This document shows positions 9,379-19,224 of a stretch of DNA of 64,000 nt, in pieces; within the stretch, counting starts at the first letter, position 1, and each line of letters starts with the position of its first letter. The notes under the pieces are model-generated. The model saw nothing but the letters and a program-made list of their open reading frames with translations, made no database searches and was not told the origin of the DNA. Source of the stretch: Phaeobacter sp. QD34_24 (lineage in GTDB: Bacteria; Pseudomonadota; Alphaproteobacteria; Rhodobacterales; Rhodobacteraceae). The stretch lies in assembly GCF_028890115.1 (NCBI RefSeq), contig NZ_JARCJD010000019.1, positions 1 through 64,000 on the forward strand. The letters run 5' to 3'. A program made the position numbers and the translations under genes.

Positions 9379-10671
9379 ATGCCACGACCCTCCTTTCCGC
9401 TTGCGGATGTCCTGTCCCGCCTCTCGGCCGTCTTTGCCAGACCGGGAAAGCAGCGGCAGGATCCCGCCGGATTGCACCCTCTCCAGACCGCAGAACCCAC
9501 GCCCGGCTGGAGCAGGCCCGAGGATTGCCTGTCGATACCGGTATGTCGCGAAAGCCAAGAGGATGCGCTCTGTTCTACCCTGCAACAGGAGGGTCAGTTC
9601 CTGGCCCGTCAGGAGCGCTGGGAAGAGCTGTCGGAGCGGATAGCGACGGCGGATGCGACCCACCGCACCACCCCCGGCGGCATGCCCGAAAGCGAGCTTC
9701 TGGCCTATGGCGCCCGTGCCGATGTGCTCAATGCCGTGGAACATGCACTCGGCGAGGAGAAACCGCATGACCAGCGCCAGCTTGTCGATGGCATCATGGC
9801 ACTGGAGACGATCCGCAAGGACCACCGGGACGATCCCTATCTGACCGCGTTGATCGCCCTTGCCCATATCGATATCGGCTGGCTCTGGCGCGGTCCGGGG
9901 CTGGAAGACGCCGCATCCAAGGCTCACCTGCGCCGATGCGCGGCGCATTTCGAACGGGCTGCCGCACTGCTTTCGATGATCCCGGATGATCGCCGCAGCA
10001 GCGCCTTCATCGCCGCCGCCGATTGTGCGCTATTTGCCGCCCGTCGCGAGGATGCGCTGCATGTGGCCGATGCCTATGCACGGCTGATCGACCTTGCGCC
10101 CAGGAATCACCGCCCGATGCGCGCCCTTGGCCTGCAGATGCTGCCGCGCTGTTCTGGTTCCTATGAGGCGCTGGAGCTGGAGGCCCGCCGCACCGCTGCG
10201 CGCACCGAAGAGATCTGGGGCGCCGGGGGCTACGCCTGGGTCTATTTCGATGCCCTGGCCACCGATCCGGCTGCGGGTGAGGCTGTCGATCCTCGGTTCT
10301 TCATCGATGGGCTTCGCGACATTCTGCAGGCCTGCCCCTCTCAGGACATGGCCAATCTGCTGAGCGCCTATTGCGCGGTGGCGATGGGCGGTGCGCATCT
10401 GAATGGCGCTACTCCGCGAACGCCGCGTGAAGAGATCGCCAAATCCGCGGAATGGCTGATCCGCGACCACCTGCGCGAGCTGCACCCGCTGGTCTGGGCT
10501 CATGCCGGACAGGGGTTCGACAACAACGCCCGCATTTCATCGCTCAAGCGGTTCTCGGCCCTGGGGCAGGCTCAGGCGATGAACTTCATCGCCGAGATCT
10601 TCAGGGAAGAGATTGCCCGCGGCCAGAAGATCGCCATCACCCCCGAAGGGCTGCAGATGACCACCGGATAA
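9379..10671 (+). CDS. Hypothetical alpha-helical repeat-like protein
   Basis: 430 aa from an ATG at 9379 with AGGA about nine bases upstream; earlier in-frame starts at 9253 and 9349 lack a ribosome site. No signal peptide or membrane segment is visible. From residue ~85 on, the sequence is a run of amphipathic helices rich in Ala/Leu (LIALAHIDIGWLWRG, HFERAAALLSMIPDD, EDALHVADAYARLIDLAPRNHRPMRALG), which suggests a TPR-like or other helical repeat fold. The first ~80 residues are polar and proline-rich. I do not recognise a named family. It is followed by a strong terminator shared with the convergent tex gene. Confidence 0.75.
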   Translation: MPRPSFPLADVLSRLSAVFARPGKQRQDPAGLHPLQTAEPTPGWSRPEDCLSIPVCRESQEDALCSTLQQEGQFLARQERWEELSERIATADATHRTTPGGMPESELLAYGARADVLNAVEHALGEEKPHDQRQLVDGIMALETIRKDHRDDPYLTALIALAHIDIGWLWRGPGLEDAASKAHLRRCAAHFERAAALLSMIPDDRRSSAFIAAADCALFAARREDALHVADAYARLIDLAPRNHRPMRALGLQMLPRCSGSYEALELEARRTAARTEEIWGAGGYAWVYFDALATDPAAGEAVDPRFFIDGLRDILQACPSQDMANLLSAYCAVAMGGAHLNGATPRTPREEIAKSAEWLIRDHLRELHPLVWAHAGQGFDNNARISSLKRFSALGQAQAMNFIAEIFREEIARGQKIAITPEGLQMTTG

Positions 10672-10693
10672 CACAGCAGACATCCGAAAAATG

Positions 10694-10720
10694 AAAAGGC
10701 CGGGACATGCCCGGCCTTTT
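10694..10720. terminator. Bidirectional terminator between the hypothetical gene and tex
   Basis: GC-rich 7-bp stem (10698-10704 with 10710-10716) with a 5-base loop, flanked by AAAA on one side and TTTT on the other. It works for both converging genes. Confidence 0.88.
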
Positions 10721-10738
10721 GTGTCTCAGCGCTCCACC

Positions 10739-13111
10739 TCAGGACTTCTTGAAGGCATCCATCAGCGCCGCGCCCAGCGCGCCGGGGCTACCGCTATCGG
10801 AGCGGCCGCCATTTTTCCCCTTGGGGGAGGCCGACATCTTGCCCCGTGCGGGCGGCTTGCCACCGCGCCCTGCCCCCTGTCCGCGCCCATTGCCGCGATC
10901 ACCGCGTTCGTTTTTACTGTCCCGGGCCGAGGCACCGCCGTCCTTCTTCATGGTCAGGCCGATGCGCTTGCGCGGCACATCCACCTCGGTCACGGTGACC
11001 TTGACCACCTGCCCCGTCTTCACCACCTCATGCGGATCCTTCACGAAACGGTCCGCCAGCTGGCTCACGTGCACCAGCCCATCCTGATGGACGCCAATGT
11101 CCACGAAGGCGCCAAAGGCCGCCACATTGGTCACGGTGCCTTCCAGCACCATGCCCGGTTTCAGGTCGGTGATCTCCTCCACCCCATCGGTGAAAGAGGC
11201 GGTGACAAAGCTCGGGCGCGGATCACGACCGGGTTTTTCCAGTTCGGCAAAGATATCGCGCACCGTGGGCAATCCGACGTCACCGCCGACGAAGTCTTCG
11301 GCCCGCAGCCGCTTCAGCGACTGGCCATCGCCCATGATCTGGCGAATGTCGCGGCCGCAGGCCGAGACGATCTTGCGCGCCACATCGTAGCTTTCGGGGT
11401 GCACCGAGGAGGCATCGAGCGGCTCCTTGCCGTCCCGGATGCGCAGGAAGCCCGCGCATTGTTCAAACGCCTTCGGCCCCAGGCGCGCGACTTTCAACAG
11501 CTCCTTGCGGGTCGTGAAGGCGCCATTCATGTCCCGATGCGCAACGATCGCCTCGGCCAGACCGGGGCCAAGCCCGGAAACATGCGAAAGCAGCGGCGCC
11601 GAGGCCATGTTGAGATCGACGCCAACGGCGTTCACCACATCCTCGATCACCGCCTCCAGCGATTTCGACAGTCTGTGCTGATCCACATCGTGCTGGTACT
11701 GGCCGACCCCGATGCTTTTGGGTTCGATCTTCACCAGTTCCGCCAGCGGGTCCTGCAGGCGCCGCGCGATGGAGACCGCACCGCGCAAGGACACGTCAAG
11801 ATCCGGGAACTCGCGCGCCGCCAGTTCGGAGGCGGAATAGACCGAGGCGCCGGCTTCGGAGACCACCACCTTGGTCGGCGCCTTGATCTTGGCGGGCAGG
11901 TGTTTCAACACCTCGGCCACCATCCGCTCCGTCTCGCGGCTGGCGGTGCCATTGCCGATGGCAATGAGTTCCACGCCATGTTCGGCGATCAGCTTCACGA
12001 TCGACACCTGCGCGCCGCGCAGATCGTTCTTGGGCTGAAACGGATACAAGGTCTCGGTGGCCACCAATTTCCCGGTTGCATCCACCACTGCCGCCTTGAC
12101 GCCGGTGCGAATGCCCGGATCCAGCCCGAGGGTCGGTCGCGCACCGGCTGGCGCTGCAAAGAGCAGGTCCTTGAGGTTGCGGGCAAAGACCTGGATCGCA
12201 TCCTCCTGCGCACGGGCGCGCAGATCCCCCATCAGCTCCAGCATCATGGAAAGCGACAGTTTCACCCGCCACGTCCAGCCTGCTACCTTGCGCAGCCATG
12301 TGTCACCCGGCCCTTCGCCGCTTGCCCCAAGCACCGCTGCCACCATGGCCTCGGCCCGCGCGACGCCCTCTTCCGGGTCGGGACCGATATCCAGCGTCAG
12401 CACGCCCTCGTTCGATCCGCGCAGCATCGCCAGCGCCCGGTGCGAGGGCACATCGGCCCAACGCTCCCTGTGGTCGAAGTAGTCCGAGAACTTGGCGCCC
12501 TCCTGCTCCTTGCCCTCGACCACCTTTGCGGTGAGATAGGCCTCACGCTGCAGGAAGTCCCGCAAACGGCCCAGAAGATCGGCGTCCTCGGTCAGCCGTT
12601 CCGTCAGGATGTCGCGCGCGCCATTGAGGGCATCCTTCACCGTCGGCACCGCCTCGGTCACATAGGTTTCGGCCAGCGCCTCGGGCTCAAGGCGGCGGTC
12701 GGCAAGGATGGCCTCCGCCAGTGGTTCAAGCCCGTTTTCCCGCGCGATCATCGCCTTGGTGCGGCGCTTGGGCTTATAGGGCAGGTAAATGTCCTCCAGC
12801 TGCGCCTTGGTCTCGGCCTTGGCGATCTTGGCCGCCAGATCATCGGTCAGCTTGTCCTGGCTTTTGATCGACTCCAGGATGCTGCCCCGGCGCGCTTCGA
12901 GTTCACGCAAGTATGACAGCCGCTCGTCCAGGGTGCGCAGCTGGGTGTCATCAAGGCCCCCGGTCGCCTCTTTCCGGTAGCGTGCCACGAAGGGCACGGT
13001 CGCCCCTTCATCCAACAGCGCGACGGCGGCGCTCACCTGTTTGGCCCCGGCGCCGATCTCGGTCGCGATGGTCTGGGCGATGCGGGCGCTGATCTCAGGG
13101 GATGTGTCCAC
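10739..13111 (-). CDS. tex: RNA-binding transcriptional accessory protein Tex
   Basis: A 790-aa Tex protein. In order: Tex N-terminal domain ([41 protein letters not shown]), YqgF-like RNase-H fold ([20 protein letters not shown]), helix-hairpin-helix region ([17 protein letters not shown]), and an S1 RNA-binding domain ([32 protein letters not shown]). A basic Gly/Lys/Arg-rich tail of about 60 residues follows, ending in ALMDAFKKS. The open frame runs back to 14806, antisense to gatB. I choose the GTG at 13111 because AAGGAG lies eight bases before it and the product begins [13 protein letters not shown], where Tex normally starts. Tex affects transcription and RNA turnover; it is divergent from gatB. 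Confidence 0.95.
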   Translation of the reverse strand: MDTSPEISARIAQTIATEIGAGAKQVSAAVALLDEGATVPFVARYRKEATGGLDDTQLRTLDERLSYLRELEARRGSILESIKSQDKLTDDLAAKIAKAETKAQLEDIYLPYKPKRRTKAMIARENGLEPLAEAILADRRLEPEALAETYVTEAVPTVKDALNGARDILTERLTEDADLLGRLRDFLQREAYLTAKVVEGKEQEGAKFSDYFDHRERWADVPSHRALAMLRGSNEGVLTLDIGPDPEEGVARAEAMVAAVLGASGEGPGDTWLRKVAGWTWRVKLSLSMMLELMGDLRARAQEDAIQVFARNLKDLLFAAPAGARPTLGLDPGIRTGVKAAVVDATGKLVATETLYPFQPKNDLRGAQVSIVKLIAEHGVELIAIGNGTASRETERMVAEVLKHLPAKIKAPTKVVVSEAGASVYSASELAAREFPDLDVSLRGAVSIARRLQDPLAELVKIEPKSIGVGQYQHDVDQHRLSKSLEAVIEDVVNAVGVDLNMASAPLLSHVSGLGPGLAEAIVAHRDMNGAFTTRKELLKVARLGPKAFEQCAGFLRIRDGKEPLDASSVHPESYDVARKIVSACGRDIRQIMGDGQSLKRLRAEDFVGGDVGLPTVRDIFAELEKPGRDPRPSFVTASFTDGVEEITDLKPGMVLEGTVTNVAAFGAFVDIGVHQDGLVHVSQLADRFVKDPHEVVKTGQVVKVTVTEVDVPRKRIGLTMKKDGGASARDSKNERGDRGNGRGQGAGRGGKPPARGKMSASPKGKNGGRSDSGSPGALGAALMDAFKKS

Positions 13112-13291
13112 GGGGGCTGCTCCTTTGTCGTGTCGGAGATCCGTCTTAGCTGCCCGCGCATGCATCGCCAAGAGCATGTTTCGCCGATCCCCCGGGACTG
13201 TACCCGCCCCGGCATGCATTGCCCCTTGCCCCGCGCGCGGCGGGAGCCTAGAACACCTGCCAAACATGGACATTTCATACGGCGGAAAAAC

Positions 13292-14800
13292 ATGCTCGAC
13301 CTGACATATGAACTCCCCAAGCCCAAGGTGATTTCGGGCGCCAAGCATGACTGGGAACTGGTCATCGGCATGGAGGTGCATGCCCAGGTCAGCTCCAATG
13401 CGAAACTGTTCTCCGGCGCCTCCACCCAGTTCGGCGCCGAGCCGAACTCGAACGTCTCCTTCGTGGACGCGGCGATGCCCGGCATGCTGCCGGTGATCAA
13501 CGAATACTGCGTCGAACAGGCGGTGCGCACCGGTCTGGGTCTCAAGGCCGATATCAACCTCTGGTCCGCCTTCGACCGCAAGAACTACTTCTATCCTGAC
13601 CTGCCGCAGGGCTATCAGATCTCCCAGCTCTACCACCCCATCGTGGGCGAAGGCGAAGTGCTGGTGGAACTGGGCGACGGCACCGCGCGCATGGTGCGGA
13701 TCGAGCGCATCCACATGGAGCAGGACGCGGGCAAATCCATCCACGACATGGACCCGAACATGTCCTTCGTGGACCTCAACCGCACCGGCGTCTGCCTGAT
13801 GGAGATCGTCTCCCGCCCCGATATCCGTGGCCCCGAAGAGGCCGCCGCCTATATCGCCAAGCTGCGCCAGATCATGCGGTATCTCGGGACCTGCGACGGC
13901 AACATGCAGAACGGCAACCTGCGCGCCGATGTGAACGTCTCGATCTGCCTGCCCGGCGCCTATGAGAAATACCAGGAGACCCAGGATTTCTCGCATCTCG
14001 GCACCCGCTGCGAGATCAAGAACATGAACTCGATGCGCTTCATCCAGCAAGCGATCGAGGTCGAGGCCCGTCGCCAGATCGCCATCGTCGAAGCGGGCGG
14101 CAAGGTCGAGCAGGAAACCCGGCTGTACGATCCGGACAAGGGCGAGACGCGGTCGATGCGCTCCAAAGAAGAAGCGCATGACTACCGCTATTTCCCCGAT
14201 CCCGACCTCCTGCCACTGGAGATCGAACAGGGTTGGGTGGACAACATCAAGGCCAACCTGCCCGAGCTGCCGGACGAAAAGAAAGCCCGATTTATCGAGG
14301 AATTCGGCCTCACCGACTACGACGCCTCGGTGCTGACGGCAGATGTGGAATCGGCCGCCTATTTCGACGAGGTCGCCAAGGGTCGCAACGGCAAGCTGGC
14401 CGCCAACTGGGTGATCAACGAGCTGTTCGGCCGCCTGAAGAAAGAAGATCACGAGATCACCGACAGCCCGGTCTCCCCGGCGCAGCTGGGTGGCATCATC
14501 GATCTTATTTCCTCGGATGCCATCTCGGGCAAGATCGCCAAGGACCTGTTCGAGATCGTCTACACCGAAGGCGGCGACCCGGCCGAGATCGTCGAGGCGC
14601 GCGGCATGAAGCAGGTGACCGACACCGGCGCCATTGAGGCCGCGCTTGACGAGATCATCGCCGCCAACCCCGCGCAGGTGGAAAAGGCCAAGGTGAACCC
14701 CAAGCTCGCGGGCTGGTTCGTCGGTCAGGTGATGAAAGCCACCGGCGGCAAGGCCAACCCCAAGGCGGTGAACGAGCTGGTCGCCAAGAAACTGGGCTAG
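13292..14800 (+). CDS. gatB: Aspartyl/glutamyl-tRNA(Asn/Gln) amidotransferase subunit B
   Basis: 502 aa. GatB of the GatCAB complex transamidates misacylated Glu-tRNA(Gln)/Asp-tRNA(Asn) in the cytosol. Conserved blocks are [89 protein letters not shown], and the C-terminal YqeY-like tail ending [10 protein letters not shown]. The frame opens at 13130 but homologous sequence begins at the ATG at 13292. gatA and gatC are not in the window, so the subunits are encoded at separate sites. A strong terminator follows. Confidence 0.97.
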   Translation: MLDLTYELPKPKVISGAKHDWELVIGMEVHAQVSSNAKLFSGASTQFGAEPNSNVSFVDAAMPGMLPVINEYCVEQAVRTGLGLKADINLWSAFDRKNYFYPDLPQGYQISQLYHPIVGEGEVLVELGDGTARMVRIERIHMEQDAGKSIHDMDPNMSFVDLNRTGVCLMEIVSRPDIRGPEEAAAYIAKLRQIMRYLGTCDGNMQNGNLRADVNVSICLPGAYEKYQETQDFSHLGTRCEIKNMNSMRFIQQAIEVEARRQIAIVEAGGKVEQETRLYDPDKGETRSMRSKEEAHDYRYFPDPDLLPLEIEQGWVDNIKANLPELPDEKKARFIEEFGLTDYDASVLTADVESAAYFDEVAKGRNGKLAANWVINELFGRLKKEDHEITDSPVSPAQLGGIIDLISSDAISGKIAKDLFEIVYTEGGDPAEIVEARGMKQVTDTGAIEAALDEIIAANPAQVEKAKVNPKLAGWFVGQVMKATGGKANPKAVNELVAKKLG

Positions 14801-14820
14801 GCCCAAGCAAATCGATTACG

Positions 14821-14850
14821 AAAGGCGCTCCAACCGGGGCGCCTTTTTTT
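14821..14850 (+). terminator. Rho-independent terminator after gatB
   Basis: An 8-bp stem with one G-U pair (14824-14831 with 14836-14843), AACC loop and seven T residues. Confidence 0.9.
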
Positions 14851-15002
14851 GTTTGCACACTTACGCCCGGACGATAGGCCGGGCAGCCCCCGCCCGCCGC
14901 GCGGCACTGCCGCTCGCTCCATTCGGGTGCAAGCCTGCCCTTGACGCCCCTCGCGCTCTGGCCCAGCGTGGCGGCGAACGCATACCCTCTACGGAGCACG
15001 CC

Positions 15003-16241
15003 ATGAAAACCCAATTCGATCAGGCCCTTCAGGACCGGCTCATCCGCTATGCCGCCATCGACAGTCAAAGCGATGAGACTTCGCCCTCCTCCCCCAGCAC
15101 CGCGATCCAGTTCGACATGCTGAACCTGATGGTGGAAGAGCTGAAGGAGATCGGCGCGAGCGATGTGGAGCTGACTGACTATGGCACCGTGCTCGCCACC
15201 GTTCCGGGCACGGCGGAGGGGCCGACGGTGGGCTTCCTTGCCCATGTGGATACCGCGCCGCAGTTCAATGCGGCAGGCGTGAAACCGCGCCTGATCCAGG
15301 GCTACAATGGCGGCGACATCACCTTCCCCGACAATCCCGATCTGGTGCTCTCTCCCAAGGAACACCCCTATCTGGCGGGCAAGGAAGGCCACGATCTGAT
15401 CACCGCCTCGGGCACCACCCTCCTGGGCGCCGATGACAAGGCAGGCATCGCCGTGGTGATGACGCTGGCGCAGCACCTGATCGACAACCCGGAGATCCCG
15501 CACGGGCCCATCCGCATCGCCTTCACCCCGGACGAGGAAATCGGCCGCGGCGTTGATCCGCACCTGCCGCAGGATCTGGGCGTCGATTTTGCCTATACTC
15601 TGGATGGCAGCGACGTGGGCGAGATCATCTATGAAAGCTTCTCGGCCGACCGCGCGGTGGTGACGATCAAGGGCGTGTCGATCCACCCCGGCTGGGCCAA
15701 GGAGAAACTGGTCAATGCCGCGCATCTGGCCGCGAAGATCGTGCAGACCCTGCCCCAGGCCACGATGACGCCGGAAACCACGGATGAGCGCGAAGGCTTC
15801 CTGCATGTGACCGACATGAGTGGCGGCTCCTCCGAGATGGAGATCAAGCTGATCCTGCGCGATTTCGAACGTGACGGGCTGGCCGCCAAGGGCGAATTGC
15901 TGCGCAAGGTCTGCGAGGCCGTGCAGGCAAGCGAGCCGCGCGCGGAGATTTCTTGCGAGATCTATCCACAGTACCGCAACATGCGCTATTGGCTGGAAGA
16001 AGACATGACACCGGTGGATCTTGCGCTTGAGGCCTGCCGCGCCAACGGGATCGAACCGATTTCCGTGCCGATCCGCGGCGGCACCGATGGCTCGCGCCTG
16101 ACGGAACTGGGTGTGCCGACGCCGAACATCTTCTGCGGCATGCAATGCGTGCATGGCCCGCTGGAGTGGGTCTCGGTGCAGGATATGGCAGCAGCCACCA
16201 ATGTCTGCCTGACCCTGGCGCAGCTGGCAGCCCGGAAATAA
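15003..16241 (+). CDS. pepT: Peptidase T (tripeptide aminopeptidase, M20B)
   Basis: A 412-aa cytosolic zinc tripeptidase (family length ~410). Metal and catalytic motifs are present: GFLAHVDTAP (His and Asp), GADDKAG (bridging Asp), FTPDEEIGRG (catalytic and ligand Glu), TLDGSDVGE, and RGGTDGSRLTELGVPTPNIF with downstream MQCVHGPLEWVSV (His ligand). The frame extends back to 14853, but homology and length fix the ATG at 15003. It is monocistronic, 200 bases after gatB. Confidence 0.96.
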   Translation: MKTQFDQALQDRLIRYAAIDSQSDETSPSSPSTAIQFDMLNLMVEELKEIGASDVELTDYGTVLATVPGTAEGPTVGFLAHVDTAPQFNAAGVKPRLIQGYNGGDITFPDNPDLVLSPKEHPYLAGKEGHDLITASGTTLLGADDKAGIAVVMTLAQHLIDNPEIPHGPIRIAFTPDEEIGRGVDPHLPQDLGVDFAYTLDGSDVGEIIYESFSADRAVVTIKGVSIHPGWAKEKLVNAAHLAAKIVQTLPQATMTPETTDEREGFLHVTDMSGGSSEMEIKLILRDFERDGLAAKGELLRKVCEAVQASEPRAEISCEIYPQYRNMRYWLEEDMTPVDLALEACRANGIEPISVPIRGGTDGSRLTELGVPTPNIFCGMQCVHGPLEWVSVQDMAAATNVCLTLAQLAARK

Positions 16242-16359
16242 GGCACCCGGCTGTAGAGAGAATGTCACGGGCCGCCTCCGGCCCGGCGGCGCATCTTGAC
16301 CCGGCACATCCTTCAGCTAAACCTCGGGGGCCAGTCCGGCGATCGCCCAGGAGATCACG

Positions 16360-16842
16360 ATGCAAGAGTTCGAATACAAAGTCGTCCCCGCCCCCCACAA
16401 GGGTACCAAGGCCAAGGGCGTGAAGACGCCGGAGGATCGCTTTGCCTATTCGATCGAAACCGTGTTGAACCAGATGGCTGCCGAGGGCTGGGAATATCAG
16501 CGCGCCGAATTGCTGCCGTCTGATGAACGGACGGGTCTCACCGGATCGACCACCAACTGGCGCAACCTGTTGATCTTTCGCCGCGCCCTGACCGCTGAGC
16601 CCCCCGAGGCAGAGGAACAGCCGGAGCAGGCCGTTGAAGAGCCCACACCGCCACTGACCGCAACGGCGGGCGATCCACATGCGCCCGAAGGCGCAACGCC
16701 GGTGCCCGGCCCGGGCGCCACGCAGATGCAGGCCGATGACGGGGTGGAGGAAACCAGTCCCGTCGCAGGCGTAACCACCGCGCTCAAGACCCGCGCCAGC
16801 CTGACTGCAACGCGGGACCTACCCGAAGACGAGCGGGACTAA
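16360..16842 (+). CDS. DUF4177 domain-containing protein
   Basis: 160 aa. The N-terminal ~75 residues (EFEYKVVPAPHKGTKAKG..., LNQMAAEGWEYQRAELLPSD..., WRNLLIFRRAL) match the small DUF4177 domain, a beta-alpha-beta fold of unknown role. The remaining ~85 residues are a Pro/Glu/Ala/Thr-rich, probably disordered tail. AGGAGA precedes the ATG at normal distance. It is convergent with the BolA-like gene, 19 bases apart. Confidence 0.85.
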   Translation: MQEFEYKVVPAPHKGTKAKGVKTPEDRFAYSIETVLNQMAAEGWEYQRAELLPSDERTGLTGSTTNWRNLLIFRRALTAEPPEAEEQPEQAVEEPTPPLTATAGDPHAPEGATPVPGPGATQMQADDGVEETSPVAGVTTALKTRASLTATRDLPEDERD

Positions 16843-16861
16843 ACGCGGGCGAAATGCCCGC

Positions 16862-17116
16862 CTAACTGCCGATATCCAGCGCCAGCGCGTGGATACGGGG
16901 CACGATATCGCCAAGCGCCTTGTGCACCGCGCGGTGCTGCGCCACCCGGTTCATCCCCGCAAACACCTCGGCCCGGATCATCACGTTAAAGTGACTCTCC
17001 CCCTGCCCGTCATGGCCTGCATGGCCGATGTGGCTGTCGCTGTCGTCCACCACCTCCAGGCGGCTGGGGTTGAAGGCCTCTTGCAGCCGGATTTCCATTT
17101 CACGTCTGATGCTCAT
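16862..17116 (-). CDS. BolA family protein
   Basis: An 84-aa single-domain BolA protein. Family landmarks are the first helix (MEIRLQEAFNPSRLEVVDDS), the HIGHAGHDGQGESHFNVMI region with the histidine/glycine-rich loop, and RVAQHRAVHKALGDIV...IHALALDI. BolA proteins pair with monothiol glutaredoxins in Fe-S trafficking, and some act in morphology or transcription. The ATG at 17116 has GAGCGGAAA just upstream. No glutaredoxin gene is in the window. It is divergent from the J-domain gene. Confidence 0.92.
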   Translation of the reverse strand: MSIRREMEIRLQEAFNPSRLEVVDDSDSHIGHAGHDGQGESHFNVMIRAEVFAGMNRVAQHRAVHKALGDIVPRIHALALDIGS

Positions 17117-17222
17117 TTTCCGCTCACTCTCATAATTTTTTCCCCTCCCCCCTTCTATCTTCCGCCCCTTAGACTAAACTGCTTGCTCCGAGTCGAGCAG
17201 AACCGAATTAGAAGGTGCGCCC

Positions 17223-17846
17223 ATGAGCAAATCAGATCCCTTTGGTTTCGATATGTCCGTCCGCTCCGCGAAAAAGAAGAACCCACGCGGGCGTCGGGCC
17301 GTATCGGGAGCCCAGGAAACATCGGTGCGCACCTGCGCCAAGGAAGGCTGCGAGGAGCCGGGCAAGTTCCGCGCACCCAAAGCCCCCGACGTGCTGGACG
17401 ACTATGTCTGGTTCTGCCAGGAGCACGTGCGCGAATACAATCAGAAATGGAACTTCTTCCAGGGCACCACAGAGGCCGAGCTGAACGCCCAGGCCTCCAA
17501 GGATAAGGTCTGGGAACGCCAGACCCGTCCCATGGGCGATCCCGAGGCGCGCGCCTGGGCCCGTTTGGGCATCGAGGATCCGCATCAGGTGCTCGGCGCC
17601 AATGCGACGCGCAACCCCGGCAAGAACGCCAAGGCGGGCCGCCGCCTGCCCGCCACCGAACGCCGCGCAATCGAAATCCTGGAGGCCAAGGACGATTGGT
17701 CCAAGGCCGAGATCCGCAAGGCCTACAAGAAGCTGATCAAGGTGCTGCACCCCGATATGAACGGCGGCGACCGCAGCCAGGAGGAACAGCTGCAAGAGGT
17801 GGTCTGGGCCTGGGATCAGATCAAGGACAGCCGCAGCTTCAAGTAA
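17223..17846 (+). CDS. J-domain (DnaJ-like) protein with N-terminal Cys/His motif
   Basis: 207 aa. The C-terminal ~65 residues form a J domain (RAIEILEAKDDWSKAEIRKAYKKLIKVLHPDMNGGD...) with the essential HPD tripeptide, so it should stimulate an Hsp70. The N-terminal part holds CAKEGC and, ~30 residues on, WFCQEH, a possible C-C-C-H metal site conserved in alphaproteobacterial short J proteins. The G/F and CR regions of true DnaJ are absent. Position beside a BolA gene suggests, as inference only, a link to Fe-S or protein quality control. Confidence 0.88.
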   Translation: MSKSDPFGFDMSVRSAKKKNPRGRRAVSGAQETSVRTCAKEGCEEPGKFRAPKAPDVLDDYVWFCQEHVREYNQKWNFFQGTTEAELNAQASKDKVWERQTRPMGDPEARAWARLGIEDPHQVLGANATRNPGKNAKAGRRLPATERRAIEILEAKDDWSKAEIRKAYKKLIKVLHPDMNGGDRSQEEQLQEVVWAWDQIKDSRSFK

Positions 17847-17879
17847 CGCCCGCTGAGGGCAACAACTGACCTTGCGCCG

Positions 17880-17912
17880 GGCGTCCCTTTCCCATGGGGC
17901 GCCTTTTCCTTT
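17880..17912 (+). terminator. Rho-independent terminator after the J-domain gene
   Basis: An 8-bp stem with one G-U pair (17880-17887 with 17896-17903), 8-base loop, followed by TTTTCCTTTT. Confidence 0.75.
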
Positions 17913-18074
17913 TCCCGCGCAATGAGGCCAGTTTCAGATCACTTTCAGACCAAACACCGCGTCATATGGTTTCACGGCCACCTTTCGCTTGCCCTCACCC
18001 GTCAGATAAGGCACCAATCCCCCGGATTACGCCCCCCATCGATGCCGGGGGCACAGAGATAAGGATCGACTGCG

Positions 18075-19061
18075 ATGAGCGACGGCATGTTGGATATGAA
18101 TGCGAAACCGACCGATACTCTTTCGGTCCGCGATGTTTTCGGGATCGACACCGACATGACCGTAAAGGGCTTTGTCGACGGCTCTGACCGGGTGCCCGCG
18201 CTGGATCCCACCTACAAGTTCGACCCCGACACCACGCTGGCCATCCTGGCAGGCTTCAGCCACAATCGCCGCGTGATGATCCAAGGTTATCACGGCACCG
18301 GGAAATCCACCCATATCGAACAGGTCGCCGCGCGTCTGAACTGGCCGTCGGTGCGGGTGAACCTCGATAGCCACATCTCGAGGATCGACCTCATCGGCAA
18401 GGACGCGATCAAGCTGCGCGACGGCAAGCAGGTCACCGAATTCCACGAAGGCATCCTGCCCTGGGCGCTGCGCAACCCGGTTGCCATCGTCTTTGACGAA
18501 TACGACGCGGGCCGCGCCGACGTGATGTTCGTGATCCAGCGAGTGCTGGAGCATGATGGCAAGCTGACCCTGCTGGATCAGAACGAGATCATTACCCCGA
18601 ACCCCTTCTTCCGCCTGTTTGCCACCGCAAACACCGTGGGTCTGGGCGACACCACCGGGCTCTACCACGGCACCCAGCAGATCAACCAGGCCCAGATGGA
18701 CCGCTGGTCGCTGGTCGCCACGCTGAACTACCTCAGCCACGATGCGGAAACCGCAATCGTGCTGTCCAAGGCCCCCCATTACAACACCGACAAGGGCCGC
18801 AAACAGGTCAGCCAGATGGTCACCGTCGCGGATCTGACCCGCACCGCCTTTATGAACGGCGATCTCTCCACCGTGATGAGCCCCCGGACCGTAATCAACT
18901 GGGCCCAGAACGCCGAGATCTTCCGCGATGTGGGCTATGCCTTCCGCCTGTCGTTCCTCAACAAATGCGACGAGCTGGAGCGCCAGACCGTGGCCGAGTT
19001 CTACCAGCGCTGCTTTGACGAGGAACTGCCGGAAAGTGCTGCAAACGTGAGCCTCGGCTAA
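18075..19061 (+). CDS. cobS: Aerobic cobaltochelatase subunit CobS
   Basis: 328 aa, the usual CobS length. AAA+ ATPase of the CobN-CobS-CobT complex that inserts cobalt into hydrogenobyrinic acid a,c-diamide in aerobic cobalamin synthesis. Visible: N-terminal helix-rich [11 protein letters not shown], Walker [17 protein letters not shown], Walker [16 protein letters not shown], sensor-1 [15 protein letters not shown] and the arginine-finger region [15 protein letters not shown] precedes the ATG. It is paired with cobT 163 bases downstream; cobN is not in the window. Confidence 0.97.
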   Translation: MSDGMLDMNAKPTDTLSVRDVFGIDTDMTVKGFVDGSDRVPALDPTYKFDPDTTLAILAGFSHNRRVMIQGYHGTGKSTHIEQVAARLNWPSVRVNLDSHISRIDLIGKDAIKLRDGKQVTEFHEGILPWALRNPVAIVFDEYDAGRADVMFVIQRVLEHDGKLTLLDQNEIITPNPFFRLFATANTVGLGDTTGLYHGTQQINQAQMDRWSLVATLNYLSHDAETAIVLSKAPHYNTDKGRKQVSQMVTVADLTRTAFMNGDLSTVMSPRTVINWAQNAEIFRDVGYAFRLSFLNKCDELERQTVAEFYQRCFDEELPESAANVSLG

Positions 19062-19224
19062 CGCGAAAAGACCCGCCTGGTCGCAAGGCCGGGCCGTGCC
19101 CGACCGCCCCCATGGGCGGGCACTTCGTTTCCGCCCGCGGTCAGGCACCGCCCTTTGCACCAGAAGTGAAGACTGGACATCGGTGGCGCCTGGCGAAATG
19201 ATCGGACCAAGGACCGCCTGCGCC

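Noticed and set aside
10691-12916. 741-codon plus-strand frame
   Set aside because: Antisense to tex; sequence is compositionally biased and matches nothing recognisable.
13112-14806. N-terminal extension of the tex frame antisense to gatB
   Set aside because: The GTG at 13111 has a strong ribosome site and the family N-terminus; the extension lies over a gene with clear homology.
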